DNA of 57,219 nt from the NCBI GenBank assembly GCA_026417035.1, contig JAOAEA010000020.1, positions 1 to 57,219 of the forward strand, read 5' to 3'. Below, piece by piece: positions 1 to 8,301 of the stretch. The DNA is from Burkholderiales bacterium (GTDB lineage Bacteria; Pseudomonadota; Gammaproteobacteria; Burkholderiales; SG8-39). Below the pieces are notes generated by a model. That model did no database searches. It had not been told where the DNA came from and saw only the letters and a list, made by a program, of their open reading frames with translations. Positions within the stretch are counted from its first letter, which is position 1; each line of letters starts with the position of its first letter. Position numbers and translations under genes: made by a program.

Positions 1-19
1 AGATGTGTATAAGAGACAG
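1..19. other. Tn5/Nextera mosaic-end adapter at contig start
   Basis: The first 19 bases are AGATGTGTATAAGAGACAG, the mosaic end used by Tn5-based library kits. Genomic sequence appears to begin at base 20, where an open reading frame is already in progress. This is most likely untrimmed sequencing adapter rather than biology. A genomic Tn5-type transposon end would normally have other transposon sequence beside it, and none is visible. Confidence 0.93.
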
Positions 20-411
20 GCCCCGGCCCGTGGCAGAACGCGAAGGGCGTGGTGGTCGCCACGAGCGTCGCCAACCTCCACAGCGACCAGAACAACCTCA
101 ACAAGGAGACGGCGCTCACCGAGCGCGGCGAGGTCGTGAAGGGCCGCGGCGACACGCCGAACCAGCACGACATCCTGACCGGCTCGCAGCCCGACGGGAC
201 CGCGTTCGCCTCCGGTGACGACAGCACCTGCGGCAACTGGACGAAGAGCGGCGAGGGCGCCGCGGGCGTCGGGCATCACGACCGCATCGGCCTGCGCGAC
301 GACGCGCCCTCGAAGTCATGGAACTCGTCGCACAAGTCGCGCGGCTGCAGCGACGAAGCGCTCGTCGCGACGGGCGGCGCCGGGTACATCTACTGCTTCG
401 CGGCGAAATAG
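20..411 (+). CDS. C-terminal fragment of a secreted lectin/endostatin-like protein
   Basis: This is the 3' part of a gene cut by the contig start. The frame is open back to the adapter, so the GTG at 49 need not be a real start. The protein reads through WQNAKGVVVATSVANLHSD, then a CGNW motif, a GHHDRIG motif, SWNSSH, a Cys-containing RGCS and a final GAGYIYCFAAK. The spaced Cys residues and the GxGxxYCFA ending resemble the C-terminal C-type-lectin/endostatin-like domain of bacterial exported proteins, probably a calcium- or sugar-binding surface domain. The signal peptide and N-terminal half lie outside the window. The domain assignment is from memory of the family pattern and is moderately sure. 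Confidence 0.55.
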
Positions 412-593
412 GGAGCGGGAATCCGAGATCGGGATTCAGGATTTGTAGGATCGAGGAAGGGCCGGGAGGCGCCTCCGCCTTCCAAGGGGAAGGTGGGGAT
501 GGGGGTCGGGGATCAGGATTCGCGGTTGAGTGAGACGCCCGATTCCCCTCTCACAGGCAGCGAGGACGGGCACGCGAAGCGTCCCGTCCTCGG

Positions 594-983
594 TCATCCG
601 TCCTCGGTCGTCTGGCCGCGCTTGAGGCGCGCGGCGAGGTCCGCGAAGGGCCTGTGCGTCGCGCGGGCGCCCGTCCCGCCCCCCGGCGCGACGCCCCGTC
701 CGGCGTCGTCGAGGACCCGCGCGTGCTCGTTCTCGTGGCAGTAGATGCAGAGCAGCTCCCAGTTGCTGCCGTCGCGCGGATTGTTGTCGTGGTTGCCGTC
801 CTTGTGGTGGACGGTGAGCTGGGCGACGGTGGCGTGCGTGAACTCCCGCGCGCAACGCGCGCAAATCCACGGCAGGCGCTTGAGCGCCTGCTCGCGATAG
901 CCCCGCTCGCGCCGCTCGCGGTTGCGCCGCGCCTCGGCGACGAGGCGGTCGAGCCGGTCGGGATCGCCCCTGCCCGAGGGCAT
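594..983 (-). CDS. yajD: YajD-family HNH nuclease
   Basis: A 129-residue protein with ATG start. It has a basic N-terminal helix (RRNRERRERGYREQALK), a CARC pair at residues 41-44, the LTVHHKDGNHDNNP block at 56-69 and LCIYCHENEH at 78-87. Together these give the Cys4 zinc site and His/Asn/His catalytic set of an HNH endonuclease. Length and motif order match E. coli YajD. The natural substrate of YajD is not established, and it is normally a stand-alone housekeeping gene rather than part of a phage or restriction unit. The C-terminal 40 residues are less conserved and Gly/Ala-rich. It stands alone between non-coding stretches. Confidence 0.9.
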   Translation of the reverse strand: MPSGRGDPDRLDRLVAEARRNRERRERGYREQALKRLPWICARCAREFTHATVAQLTVHHKDGNHDNNPRDGSNWELLCIYCHENEHARVLDDAGRGVAPGGGTGARATHRPFADLAARLKRGQTTEDG

Positions 984-1270
984 GCCGTGCGCTCAAGGAA
1001 GGGCCGGCACGGTCGGCTCGACCGCGCCTCCGCTCGCCTCCGGGTGGCGGCGTCGCATCAGGCTGGGGACCTCGTGCACCGGCGACGCGAGCATGTCGGA
1101 CATCCGCAGCCTCTCGCCCGACCCGACGTCGCCAAGCCGGCCGCGGCCGGCGAGACATCCAGGCGGGGAAGAAGGCTGCCGGCGTCGCATCGGGCTGCCT
1201 CGCTTTCAGCGCGCGCGGCGCGCCATGTTTCTCGATAGACGGCGGTGCCGGGAAGCGCAAGCCGCGCGGC

Positions 1271-1738
1271 CTACCGGTATTTCGCCGCCGAGATGAACAT
1301 CGAGAACGCCTCGCACCAGACGACGACGGTGTCGTATTGCGAGACGTCGACTCCCTCCGGCACCGGGACGACGAAGTTCTCGAAGGTCTTCACGTCGCCG
1401 ACCCGCGCCGAGCGCGCCTTCGCCGCGAGGAACGCTTCCCTTGTATCCACGAACTGCGGCGCGAGGTAGAGCTTGTAATCGGGCCCGGGCGCGAGCTTCC
1501 CGGCGAGCGCGATCGACCGCTTACCGACCGACACGGCGCCTTCGCCCCAGTGCAGCAGGTCGCTGCCCCGGAGGTCGCGCCGGAACTCGCCGCGGAACTC
1601 GGCGGTGCCGGCGGCCGCTTGCACCTCGGCGGCCGAAGGCGACCTCGGCGCCGTCAGGATCGGCAGGACGTAGATCCCGGCCGCGAAACCGATCGCCGCG
1701 GCGATCGCGTGCGAGACGACGAGGGCCAGCGCCTTCAT
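1271..1738 (-). CDS. DM13 domain-containing exported protein
   Basis: 155 residues. An N-terminal hydrophobic segment (about residues 5-30) acts as signal anchor, followed by a DM13 domain covering most of the rest. Typical family landmarks are visible: DLRGSDLLHWGEG, the YKLYLAPQFVDT strand and the near-terminal YDTVVVWCEAFSMFISAAKY with its single Cys. DM13 domains are thought to take part in redox or electron-transfer reactions at the cell surface, with the conserved Cys central, but the bacterial stand-alone form has no defined substrate. A broken second copy of its 5' end lies just upstream at 1880-1945. Confidence 0.85.
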   Translation of the reverse strand: MKALALVVSHAIAAAIGFAAGIYVLPILTAPRSPSAAEVQAAAGTAEFRGEFRRDLRGSDLLHWGEGAVSVGKRSIALAGKLAPGPDYKLYLAPQFVDTREAFLAAKARSARVGDVKTFENFVVPVPEGVDVSQYDTVVVWCEAFSMFISAAKYR

Positions 1739-1879
1739 CGGACCTCCGCAGGGTGCCCCGAGCCTCGCAGTATGCGCCCGGGAAGCCGCCGGCGGGTCGG
1801 CCGGCGGCGCGGCGGCGCCGAATCATCGCGGCTTCTTCGGTGCCGCCGTTGATGCTGCTGAACCGGCAGCGGTGCGTTT

Positions 1880-1945
1880 GGGGCCCTCAGGATCGGCAGC
1901 GCGTGGATCCCGGTCGCGAAACCGATCGCCGCGGCGACGCTTGGC
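1880..1945 (-). pseudogene. Remnant of a second DM13 gene (5' end only)
   Basis: On the minus strand this segment encodes SVAAAIGFATGIHALPILRAP, nearly the same as the membrane anchor of the adjacent DM13 protein (AIAAAIGFAAGIYVLPILTAP, encoded around 1649-1714). The nucleotide identity is obvious over about 60 bases. Downstream the frame is lost: the bases that would continue into the DM13 domain read in another frame and no domain follows. This is best read as a decayed tandem paralogue. The rest of 1739-2026 holds no other gene that can be supported. Confidence 0.7.
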
Positions 1946-2026
1946 GGGCCCGACCAGCTCCGATATCCCGTCGGACAGCGGCCCGGCGCGACTCCGCAGC
2001 GGCGCTTCGTGGGTGCCCCGCAAAGG

Positions 2027-3445
2027 TCATGAGGCGCGCATTCGGCGGCGCGCCATGAATCCCATGAGACCGAGGCCCGCCAGCATCAGAGCATACGTTC
2101 CCGGCTCGGGCACCGGTGCGACGTAGCCGAGGTCGCTCAACGAGGCCTTGTAAGCGTGGAGAACCCCGGGGATCAGGGCGTAACCGTCGGTGTCGGCGAC
2201 GGGCGTACCGGTGACGCTGCCGTTCGGCGCGACCGCAACGCAATTCGTCATGCTGCCGAGGTCGCACTGGATGCGCTGGCCCTTGGCGGAGTTGAAATAG
2301 ATGTCGAACTGGGTTCCCGTGCCGTTCTGGGTGACCGAGTAATCGTTGTCGGTGCCCGCCAGCAGGAGATACGAACCGTCGGCCAGACGCGGCCCGATGG
2401 CCAGTCCTTCCCATTTCTCTGGCGAGAGGCCGCCCAGATCCCCCAAGGCGTTGGCGGCGAGGTCGATGAAGGGCGTGGCACTCTTGGCGACCGGCGTGAA
2501 GAGCGCGCCCGGCGCGTCGAGATCGATGCCGCTCACGTCGGTCGCGCCGGTCACGTCGATGATGAACACCTTCTTGTTCGGCGAGGAAAGGTCGGAGTCC
2601 ACGCCCAACCCGCGGTTGTTGCGCTCCAGCACCATGAATTCGCGATCGTTGATCGCCACCAGCGCGGAGATGCCGCGCCCCTGGCTGGAGCCCTCCATAC
2701 GGTAGGCGTACTGCGCCACGGCGCCGCCGGTGTCGTTGTCGAACTTGACGATGCGGTTGTAGACGCCGGTCGCGCCGCCCTCGTCCAGCATCGCGCTCTG
2801 CAGCATCGCGAAGGTGTAGCGGCCGTCCGGCGAGATCGCCAGGCCCTCGAAACCCCGGTTGCTGCGCTTGCCCAAGGTGTTGCCGGCATCACTGGCGAAG
2901 TTGGGCTCGCCGGACGCGCTTCGCGGCACGATGTTCGCCGGCGTCGTGAAGGCGCGCACCCGGTTGCCTGCGCGGTCGAATTCGTAGAGCGACGGACCGT
3001 ACTCGTCGGACACGAGCAGGGTTCCGCTCCGCGGGTTGACGACGAAGCCCTCGGGGTCGAACGCGTTGCCGAGCACGTTAACCGGGTTGGGCGCGAGGCC
3101 GTTCATGGCTTGGCCCCCGTTGGCGAACTTGATCGTCTGCACGACCTGGAAATTGGAGACCGCGCCGGTGGTCGGGTTCACGTCGAGAGTGAAGCGCTGT
3201 ACACGGGTCTCGTAGCTCAGCACGCCACCACCGGGACCGCGATCGGACAGCCCCCACCACTCCCTGCGGTTGGGGTCGTAGTAGATGTCGGAGAAGTAGC
3301 CGAGGCGGGCGTTCAGGCCGCTACCGCCGGAGAGGTCACTCAGACTGCCCGGCAGGGCGAGGCCGTTGACGAAGACGGGTGATGCGTGGGCTGCGGCCGA
3401 CAGGACGAGGCCGGCGAGCAGCGCGGAAAGGATGCCGTGACGCAT
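2027..3445 (-). CDS. Esterase-like activity of phytase family protein, PEP-CTERM anchored
   Basis: 472 residues. The chosen ATG at 3445 follows an AGGGAGA ribosome site and starts a clear signal peptide (MRHGILSALLAGLVLSAAAHA). The body is a beta-propeller-like Phytase-like domain (PF13449 type) with EGFVVNPRSGTLLVSDEYGP, GFEGLAISPDGRY and KWEGLAIGPRLADGSYLL repeats, the acidic EGxxxxP elements typical of metal-dependent phosphoesterase-like proteins. It ends in a PEP-CTERM signal: VPEPGTYALM, a hydrophobic helix, then RRRMRAS. The protein is therefore probably exported, processed by an exosortase encoded elsewhere and delivered to the outer surface or extracellular matrix. The substrate is unknown; phytase activity itself is not proven for the family. 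The frame is open upstream of 3445, but that extension looks non-coding. Confidence 0.9.
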   Translation of the reverse strand: MRHGILSALLAGLVLSAAAHASPVFVNGLALPGSLSDLSGGSGLNARLGYFSDIYYDPNRREWWGLSDRGPGGGVLSYETRVQRFTLDVNPTTGAVSNFQVVQTIKFANGGQAMNGLAPNPVNVLGNAFDPEGFVVNPRSGTLLVSDEYGPSLYEFDRAGNRVRAFTTPANIVPRSASGEPNFASDAGNTLGKRSNRGFEGLAISPDGRYTFAMLQSAMLDEGGATGVYNRIVKFDNDTGGAVAQYAYRMEGSSQGRGISALVAINDREFMVLERNNRGLGVDSDLSSPNKKVFIIDVTGATDVSGIDLDAPGALFTPVAKSATPFIDLAANALGDLGGLSPEKWEGLAIGPRLADGSYLLLAGTDNDYSVTQNGTGTQFDIYFNSAKGQRIQCDLGSMTNCVAVAPNGSVTGTPVADTDGYALIPGVLHAYKASLSDLGYVAPVPEPGTYALMLAGLGLMGFMARRRMRAS

Positions 3446-3656
3446 GGTTTCTCCCTGACTGGACTGGGGTTCAAGTCGGCCGTGGGCGCCGCCGAATCCG
3501 CGGGTGGAGGCGCCTCGCGAGGTCAAGCATCGGCGCAGAACGTTGCGGCGGCATGACCGCAAGCCAGGATCCGGGACCGGCCGCGCGGACATGGAACGCG
3601 CGTCCCCAGGCTTCGGGGCACCCCGCCGGCGCGCAGCGGCCCGCGCAACGACCCGT

Positions 3657-4250
3657 TCAGCGCTTGCGCCGCTCGGTCGAAGTCGTCCAGGCGCCGCGGC
3701 GCTGCTCGCGCGCCTCCTGCTCGAGGGCCCGGAGCCGCGCGAGCCGAGCGCGCGCCGGCTCGCCCAAAGGGTGCTGCACCGTGGCGCCCCTCGGTCGCGC
3801 GAGACCCTGCGCGACCAGCCACTCGGCGAGGTCGTGGCGCGAAACCTCGACGAAGGCGTAGTAGCGCGGGAGCTTCGAGCGGCCCTGGGCACTCGCCCAG
3901 CGCGTCCAGACGAGGAAGGGCTGGCGCAGCGCCTCGCGGACCGCCGCCGCGGCCCGCTTTCCGGCGCCGACCGAGGCGTCCATCGTGATGCCGAAGTAGC
4001 GCGCCTGCTCGCGCACGCGGTCCGGAAAAGCGAGATCCGACTCGGGCGCATCGACGAAGTAGAGCCGCACGATGAAGTCGCCCGCGCCGCAATGCACGTG
4101 GAAGCTGTCGCCGTCGTTCGCCTCGGATTCGACGTAGCGGCAGTCGGTGAGGCGCGCCCACCCCGCGGGCTGCGGCGCCGGCGCGGCGCCGGCGGCCGCG
4201 CTCGCGGCGAGGAGCCAGGCGACGAGAGCCGCTGCGAGCGCGCGCGTCAC
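3657..4250 (-). CDS. Exported thermonuclease-like (SNase-fold) protein
   Basis: 197 residues from a GTG at 4250 that overlaps the stop of the upstream transporter by four bases (GTGA), implying translational coupling. An N-terminal hydrophobic stretch (residues 3-23) looks like a signal peptide. The ANDGDSFHVHC and FIVRLYFVDAPESD segments (about 44-72) match the start of the staphylococcal-nuclease OB fold, where the calcium-binding Asp and first catalytic Arg lie. WTRWASAQGRSKLPRYYAFV and DLAEWLVAQGLARP match later core elements of the family. It could be a periplasmic nuclease or simply a nucleic-acid-binding SNase-like protein; the complete catalytic set was not verified. Confidence 0.75.
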   Translation of the reverse strand: MTRALAAALVAWLLAASAAAGAAPAPQPAGWARLTDCRYVESEANDGDSFHVHCGAGDFIVRLYFVDAPESDLAFPDRVREQARYFGITMDASVGAGKRAAAAVREALRQPFLVWTRWASAQGRSKLPRYYAFVEVSRHDLAEWLVAQGLARPRGATVQHPLGEPARARLARLRALEQEAREQRRGAWTTSTERRKR

Positions 4251-5140
4251 GGGCGTTCCCCGCGGGCCTGGTAGTAGACCACCGCGGCGACGACGAGGAG
4301 CCCGCCTGCGACCTGCGCCGGCGTGAGCGCCTCGCCGAGCGCGGCCCACGAGATCGCCGCGACCGCGAGCGGCTCGAGGTTGAGCGTCACCGCGATCGCG
4401 ATCGGCCCGAGGAGCGGCAGCAGCAGGAAGAGCCCGGCGAAGCCGATCGCGTAGAGGAGCGACAGCCCGGCCAAGCCGAGCCGCGCGGCGTCGGTCTCGG
4501 GCAGGCGGAAGTCGCCGGTCGCGGCCGAGGCCACGACGAAGATCGACGCCGCGGTCGCGACCATGAAGAACGCGCGCAGCGGCGCCGGCAGGTCGGGGGC
4601 GAGCTTCGGTGTGAGCACGAGCGCCGTCGAGAACGCGAGCGCCGCCCCGAGGGCGGCGAGGATCCCCGCCGCCGCTGGCGCCTCGCCGCCTACACCGAGC
4701 ACGAGCGCGAGCCCGGCGAACGCGCACGCGAGCGACGCGACGAGGCGCGGCGTCATGCGCCCCTGGCGGGTGAGGCGCATGCCGATCGCGGTGAAGAAGG
4801 GGAAGGTGTACATCGTGAGGATCGCCAGCGTCACGGGCACGAGCTTCACCGAGACCTGCACGAGCGCGGTCTGCGCGGCGATCAGCGCGCCGAGCGCCGC
4901 CGCGGCGCGCGCCGCGCGCGGGAGCGGCAGCACGGCGATGCCCCGGATGCGCAGCAACGCGAGGAGCAGGAGGCTCGCCGCGACCGTGCGCGTCGTCGCC
5001 GCCGTGACGACCGTGACGCCGTGCGCGAAGGCGAAGCGCGCGCAGACATGGCCGCTCGCGAGCACGACCGCGACGCCGGCGACGCCGAGGGCGGGGAGCC
5101 AGTGGGCGCGGCGGGCGGGCGTCGCAGCGGGAGGGCTCAA
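4247..5140 (-). CDS. EamA/DMT-family transporter
   Basis: 297 residues, about ten hydrophobic helices in two repeated EamA halves (roughly 15-140 and 155-290). The second half ends with the LGPIAIAVTLNLEPLAVAAISW motif region typical of the drug/metabolite transporter superfamily. Members export small metabolites or amino-acid-like compounds; the substrate cannot be told here. The start is TTG at 5140, overlapping the stop of the upstream lipoprotein gene by four bases (TTGA). The next gene begins inside this stop codon too, so three genes form one tightly coupled unit. Confidence 0.88.
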   Translation of the reverse strand: MSPPAATPARRAHWLPALGVAGVAVVLASGHVCARFAFAHGVTVVTAATTRTVAASLLLLALLRIRGIAVLPLPRAARAAAALGALIAAQTALVQVSVKLVPVTLAILTMYTFPFFTAIGMRLTRQGRMTPRLVASLACAFAGLALVLGVGGEAPAAAGILAALGAALAFSTALVLTPKLAPDLPAPLRAFFMVATAASIFVVASAATGDFRLPETDAARLGLAGLSLLYAIGFAGLFLLLPLLGPIAIAVTLNLEPLAVAAISWAALGEALTPAQVAGGLLVVAAVVYYQARGERP

Positions 5141-5907
5141 TCGAGCGCCGCGGTCTCACGCGCCGGCGGCGCGGGCGCGAACTTCAGGTGCCCGACGTAC
5201 ACGAGCGCCGTGCGCACCCGCACGGAGGGCACGTCGCCTTCGCGCATGTGCAGCAGGTCCGCCGGGCTCACCCAGCGCGGATCGGCGTCGGTGATCGGCA
5301 GGCCGGCGCGGCGGTATGCCTCGAGCACGAACTGCGAGCAGAAGAACCGGTCGTTCGCCGCCGCGCCGAGCTGGATGGTCGCCACGCCGCGGATGCAGGC
5401 GTCGCGCACGCCCTCGGGCACCAGCGGCACCTCGCACACCCGCCGCTGCAGGGAGAACGGCGCATGCAGGAGGACGCCGACGTGGTCGTAGGGCTTTCCG
5501 ACGCTCTCGGCGGCGAAAGCGGCGATGCGCTCGGCGTGCTCCGCGCCGAGGGCGGGGTGGCGGAACGCGACCACCACCGACTCTTCCGCGAGGACCGCGT
5601 CGAGCGCGCGCAGCCGCACGCCGGATCCGACCGCCTCGGCGACGCGCGCGTCGCCCACGTAGAGCGCGGCGTGGCTCACCGGCGCGAGCGTGAAGACGCG
5701 GATCCCGACCGAGGTCGGCGCGTCCGCGGCCGAGAGCAGGATGTCGCCCGCGCGCAGCGCGTCGGCGGCGACCAGCGCACCGCCGTTGGTCGGGTCGAGC
5801 GCCGGCCGCTGGAACGCGACCGGCGCGCCGCCCGCCGCGGGGTCGACGCGCGTCGCGCAACCGGCGGCGAGAGCCGCTGCGGCCAGGGAGACGATGAGTC
5901 CGCGCAT
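5137..5907 (-). CDS. YaeF/YiiX-like permuted papain-fold lipoprotein
   Basis: 256 residues from an ATG preceded by a GGAG site. The N-terminus is a lipoprotein signal with lipobox LAAGC (Cys17). The domain carries His79 in VSHAALYVGD and Cys190 in RFFCSQFVLEAYRRAGLP, in the His-before-Cys order of the circularly permuted NlpC/P60-like (YiiX/YaeF) hydrolases. E. coli YaeF is the closest pattern I know. Proteins of this fold cleave amide or ester bonds in lipid- or peptide-type substrates; the actual substrate is unknown. It is the first gene of a three-gene overlapping operon with an EamA transporter and an SNase-like protein, which may point to an envelope role. Confidence 0.82.
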   Translation of the reverse strand: MRGLIVSLAAAALAAGCATRVDPAAGGAPVAFQRPALDPTNGGALVAADALRAGDILLSAADAPTSVGIRVFTLAPVSHAALYVGDARVAEAVGSGVRLRALDAVLAEESVVVAFRHPALGAEHAERIAAFAAESVGKPYDHVGVLLHAPFSLQRRVCEVPLVPEGVRDACIRGVATIQLGAAANDRFFCSQFVLEAYRRAGLPITDADPRWVSPADLLHMREGDVPSVRVRTALVYVGHLKFAPAPPARETAALD

Positions 5908-6014
5908 CAGGAGCTCCGTCGCGGCATTGTGCCCGCGCCGCCCGGCGCGGTGGGGTCGCGCGCGCGCTCGGGCGGGAAAACGGTCACACGCGCGGCCCGC
6001 AGGGGCGCAGCCCC

Positions 6015-6686
6015 TCACGCGAGCAGCGCATACTCCCCGCCCTTCGCGAGGGCGCGTTTGTAGGCCGGGCGCTCGTGGATGCGCGCGAGGAACGCGGTGA
6101 GGCGCGGATAGTCCTGGCCGAGACCGCCGCGCGCCGCCGCAGCTTCGAGCGGAAAGCTCATCTGCACGTCGGCGGCCGTGAACTCGCGCCCCGCGAACCA
6201 GTCGCGCCCCGCGAGCTCGCCCTCCATGAACGCGAGGTGCTCCCGGATGCGCGGCTCGACGAAGCTCGACTTCGCGCGCCGCGCGATCGCCCTCGCCACC
6301 GGCTTCGCGAAGAAGGGCATCTTCGAGCGCTCGATCGTGTCGAACACGAGCTTCATGAGGAGCGGCGGCATCAGCGACCCTTCCGCGTAGTGCATCCAGT
6401 AGGTGTACCGCAGCCGCTCGGGCGAGCCCTGCGGCGGGACGAGGCGGCCCTTGCCGTAGCGCTCCACCAGGTACTCGATGATCGCGCCCGATTCCGCGAG
6501 CGTGACGTCGCCATCGGTGATCACCGGCGACTTGCCGAGCGGATGCACCTGGCGCAGCGATGCCGGCGCGAGCATCGTCTTCCGGTCGCGCTCGTAGCGC
6601 TTGACCTCGTAGTCGAGGCCGAGCTCCTCCGCGAGCCACAGGACGCGCTGCGAGCGCGAGTTGTTGAGGTGGTGGACGGTGATCAT
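6015..6686 (-). CDS. Glutathione S-transferase family protein
   Basis: 223 residues. The N-terminal thioredoxin-like domain opens with HHLNNSRSQRVLWLAEELGL, where the Ser of NSRSQ is in the position that activates glutathione. It has the GKSPVI cis-Pro loop and the AESGAIIEYLVERYG glutathione-binding element. The all-helical C-terminal domain follows, with the N-capping motif GREFTAADVQMSFPL. A cytosolic detoxification or isomerase role is likely, but substrate classes of bacterial GSTs cannot be read from sequence. It stands 50 bp upstream of, and in line with, the MBL-fold gene's 3' end. Confidence 0.88.
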   Translation of the reverse strand: MITVHHLNNSRSQRVLWLAEELGLDYEVKRYERDRKTMLAPASLRQVHPLGKSPVITDGDVTLAESGAIIEYLVERYGKGRLVPPQGSPERLRYTYWMHYAEGSLMPPLLMKLVFDTIERSKMPFFAKPVARAIARRAKSSFVEPRIREHLAFMEGELAGRDWFAGREFTAADVQMSFPLEAAAARGGLGQDYPRLTAFLARIHERPAYKRALAKGGEYALLA

Positions 6687-6735
6687 CGGGCTCTCCTCGC
6701 TCCGTGGTTTCGCGGCCGCCTGCCGCCGTTGGCCC

Positions 6736-7656
6736 TCACGCCGCCACCAGCGGCACCAGGTCGCCCGACTCGCGCCGCACGGCGCGGGCGCGCTCGAGCT
6801 CGTGCACCAGCCAATCGGCGAAGTGTTGCGGCGTCATGGCGAGATAGCGGTTGTTGATGTCGGCGAGGATCGGGACGCGCGCGACGTAGCCGGGCAGATC
6901 GGCGAGCGGCAGGCGCCGGCGCTCGAGCAGCGAGAAAGCGAGCATCGCCTTGGCCGCGTGCCGCGGGAGCCGGGCCGGATCCTCCTCGAAGCCCGCAAGG
7001 CGCGAGTAGGCGCGCTCGAGTGCCGCCTCCACCTCGCTGAAGGGCGCGCCGTGGCCGGGGATCACGACGTCCACGTCGAGCGCTGCGATCGCGTCGAGCG
7101 TCGCGCGCGTCTCGGCGAAGCACGTGGTCCGGCCGAACATCTGCGGGAAGAGGACGCCGAAGCCGTTCTCCCACAGCGCGTCGCCCGAGATCAGGATGCG
7201 CGCCTCCGGTGAGTAGAGCATCGTCGCGTGGGTGTCGTGGCCGGGGGCGGCGAGCACCTGCCAGTCGAGGTCACCCATCCGGAGCGTATCGCCGGGGGCG
7301 AAAGTGTCGTCCACGCGGAAACGCTCGGCGCGCTGGTCGGCGTAGGAGAGGAGCAGCGCCTCCTCGTCCCAGCGCGCCACGATCGGCGCCTCGCCGACCG
7401 GCAGGCTCGTGCGCACGCCGTAGCGCGCCTGCAGCGCGGCGTTGCCGCCCATGTGGTCGGAGTGGCAGTGGGTGTTGACGAGCCATTCGAGCCGCGCGCC
7501 GCCGAGGGCGTGCTCGACCAGCCCCAGGGTCTGCGGCGCGTGCGCGACGTAGCCCGAGTCGACGAGCGTCGCGCCCGCCGCGCCGCGCAGGAGCACGTTG
7601 TTCGACGACAGCCAGCCGCGCTCGAGGACGGTGATCTGTTTCGGGAGCGAGCTCAT
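6736..7656 (-). CDS. MBL-fold metallo-hydrolase
   Basis: 306 residues from the ATG at 7656 (MSSLPKQ). The frame is open further upstream, but that part crosses an intergenic repeat and is not credible. The metal motif HCHSDH lies at residues 63-68, followed by an APGHDTHA motif, SGDALWENG (bridging Asp) and VVIPGHG (last His). This is a complete binuclear metallo-beta-lactamase-fold site. The family includes glyoxalase II, lactonases and arylsulfatases; the broad pocket prevents a precise call. Its 5' region is occupied by a copy of the intergenic inverted-repeat element. Confidence 0.87.
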   Translation of the reverse strand: MSSLPKQITVLERGWLSSNNVLLRGAAGATLVDSGYVAHAPQTLGLVEHALGGARLEWLVNTHCHSDHMGGNAALQARYGVRTSLPVGEAPIVARWDEEALLLSYADQRAERFRVDDTFAPGDTLRMGDLDWQVLAAPGHDTHATMLYSPEARILISGDALWENGFGVLFPQMFGRTTCFAETRATLDAIAALDVDVVIPGHGAPFSEVEAALERAYSRLAGFEEDPARLPRHAAKAMLAFSLLERRRLPLADLPGYVARVPILADINNRYLAMTPQHFADWLVHELERARAVRRESGDLVPLVAA

Positions 7657-7664
7657 CGGAAGAC

Positions 7665-7858
7665 CGCCGACGCGGAGGACGCAGAGCGAGCAGAGAGGGC
7701 AGAGGGCGCTGATGAGCCCGATCGGACGCGCGTCCGGCACGGTGGCTCGCGCGAGGCGGATGCCCGGTCCCGGCCCGCGCCGGCCTCGCCACGGCAAGGC
7801 TCGGGCGCGACGCCGCCTTGCTGCGGCCCTCTGCGTCCTCCGCGGCCGCTGCGTCGAA
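7665..7858. repeat. Intergenic inverted-repeat element (copy a)
   Basis: The left arm (GACGCGGAGGACGCAGAG) and right arm (CCTCTGCGTCCTCCGCGG) are inverted copies built from 9-10 bp subrepeats, with a loop of about 130 bp. It lies between the DUF1289 gene and the MBL gene start. Confidence 0.75.
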
Positions 7859-7867
7859 ATCGCGATA

Positions 7868-8074
7868 TCACCCGCGACGCGCCGGAAGGCGCGCGAGCAC
7901 CGCGCGTTTTTCGTCCGCGCCGAACTGCGACCATCCGGCGATCTCGTCGATCGTGCGCAGGCAGCCCTCGCAGTAGCCGGTGCGCGGGTTCATCCGGCAC
8001 ACGTTGACGCAGGGCGAGCGCACTTCGTCCGCCGGCGCGGGCGAAAACGGAAACGGATTGCCGATGTCGCTCAT
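7868..8074 (-). CDS. DUF1289 domain-containing small protein
   Basis: 68 residues from ATG at 8074. Four Cys residues (22, 26, 35, 38) sit in the pattern SPCVNVCRMNPRTGYCEGC, followed by LRTIDEIAGW. This is the classic DUF1289 signature, a probable small zinc- or iron-binding protein of unknown function that is widespread in proteobacteria and often located near metabolic genes. It is last but one in the direction of the liu operon, separated from mvaB and from the MBL gene by repeat elements on both sides. Confidence 0.88.
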   Translation of the reverse strand: MSDIGNPFPFSPAPADEVRSPCVNVCRMNPRTGYCEGCLRTIDEIAGWSQFGADEKRAVLARLPARRG

Positions 8075-8131
8075 CGGGCGACCTCGGCGCTCCGCGCGCC
8101 CGCCGCGGCGAAGCGTTCCCTGCCACCGCGG

Positions 8132-8290
8132 GGCGACGCCGAGGGCGCGGAGAGCGCCGCGGACTGCGGGGGAAGGTTCTCCCGTCGGCCGGCGGGCGCG
8201 GACCCGCGCGCGGGGCGCAAGGGTGGAACGACGCGAGCTTGCGCCCTTGAACCCTTCACGCTGCGCTCCTCTGCGTCCTCTGCGTTGAGG
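8132..8290. repeat. Intergenic inverted-repeat element (copy b)
   Basis: The left arm is degraded (GACGCCGAGGGCGCGGAGAG). The right arm is CTCCTCTGCGTCCTCTGCG followed by TTGAGG. It fills the gap between mvaB and the DUF1289 gene. Confidence 0.65.
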
Positions 8291-8301
8291 TTTTTCATGG
8301 C

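Noticed and set aside
984-1270. Possible short gene or ncRNA between yajD and the DM13 gene
   Set aside because: Only a weak direct repeat (GGCGTCGCATC around 1049 and 1181) is visible; no coding bias or stable conserved structure could be supported.
3446-4051. N-terminal extension of the phytase-like protein
   Set aside because: It precedes a clear signal peptide with its own ribosome site and overlaps the thermonuclease-like gene on the same strand in another frame.
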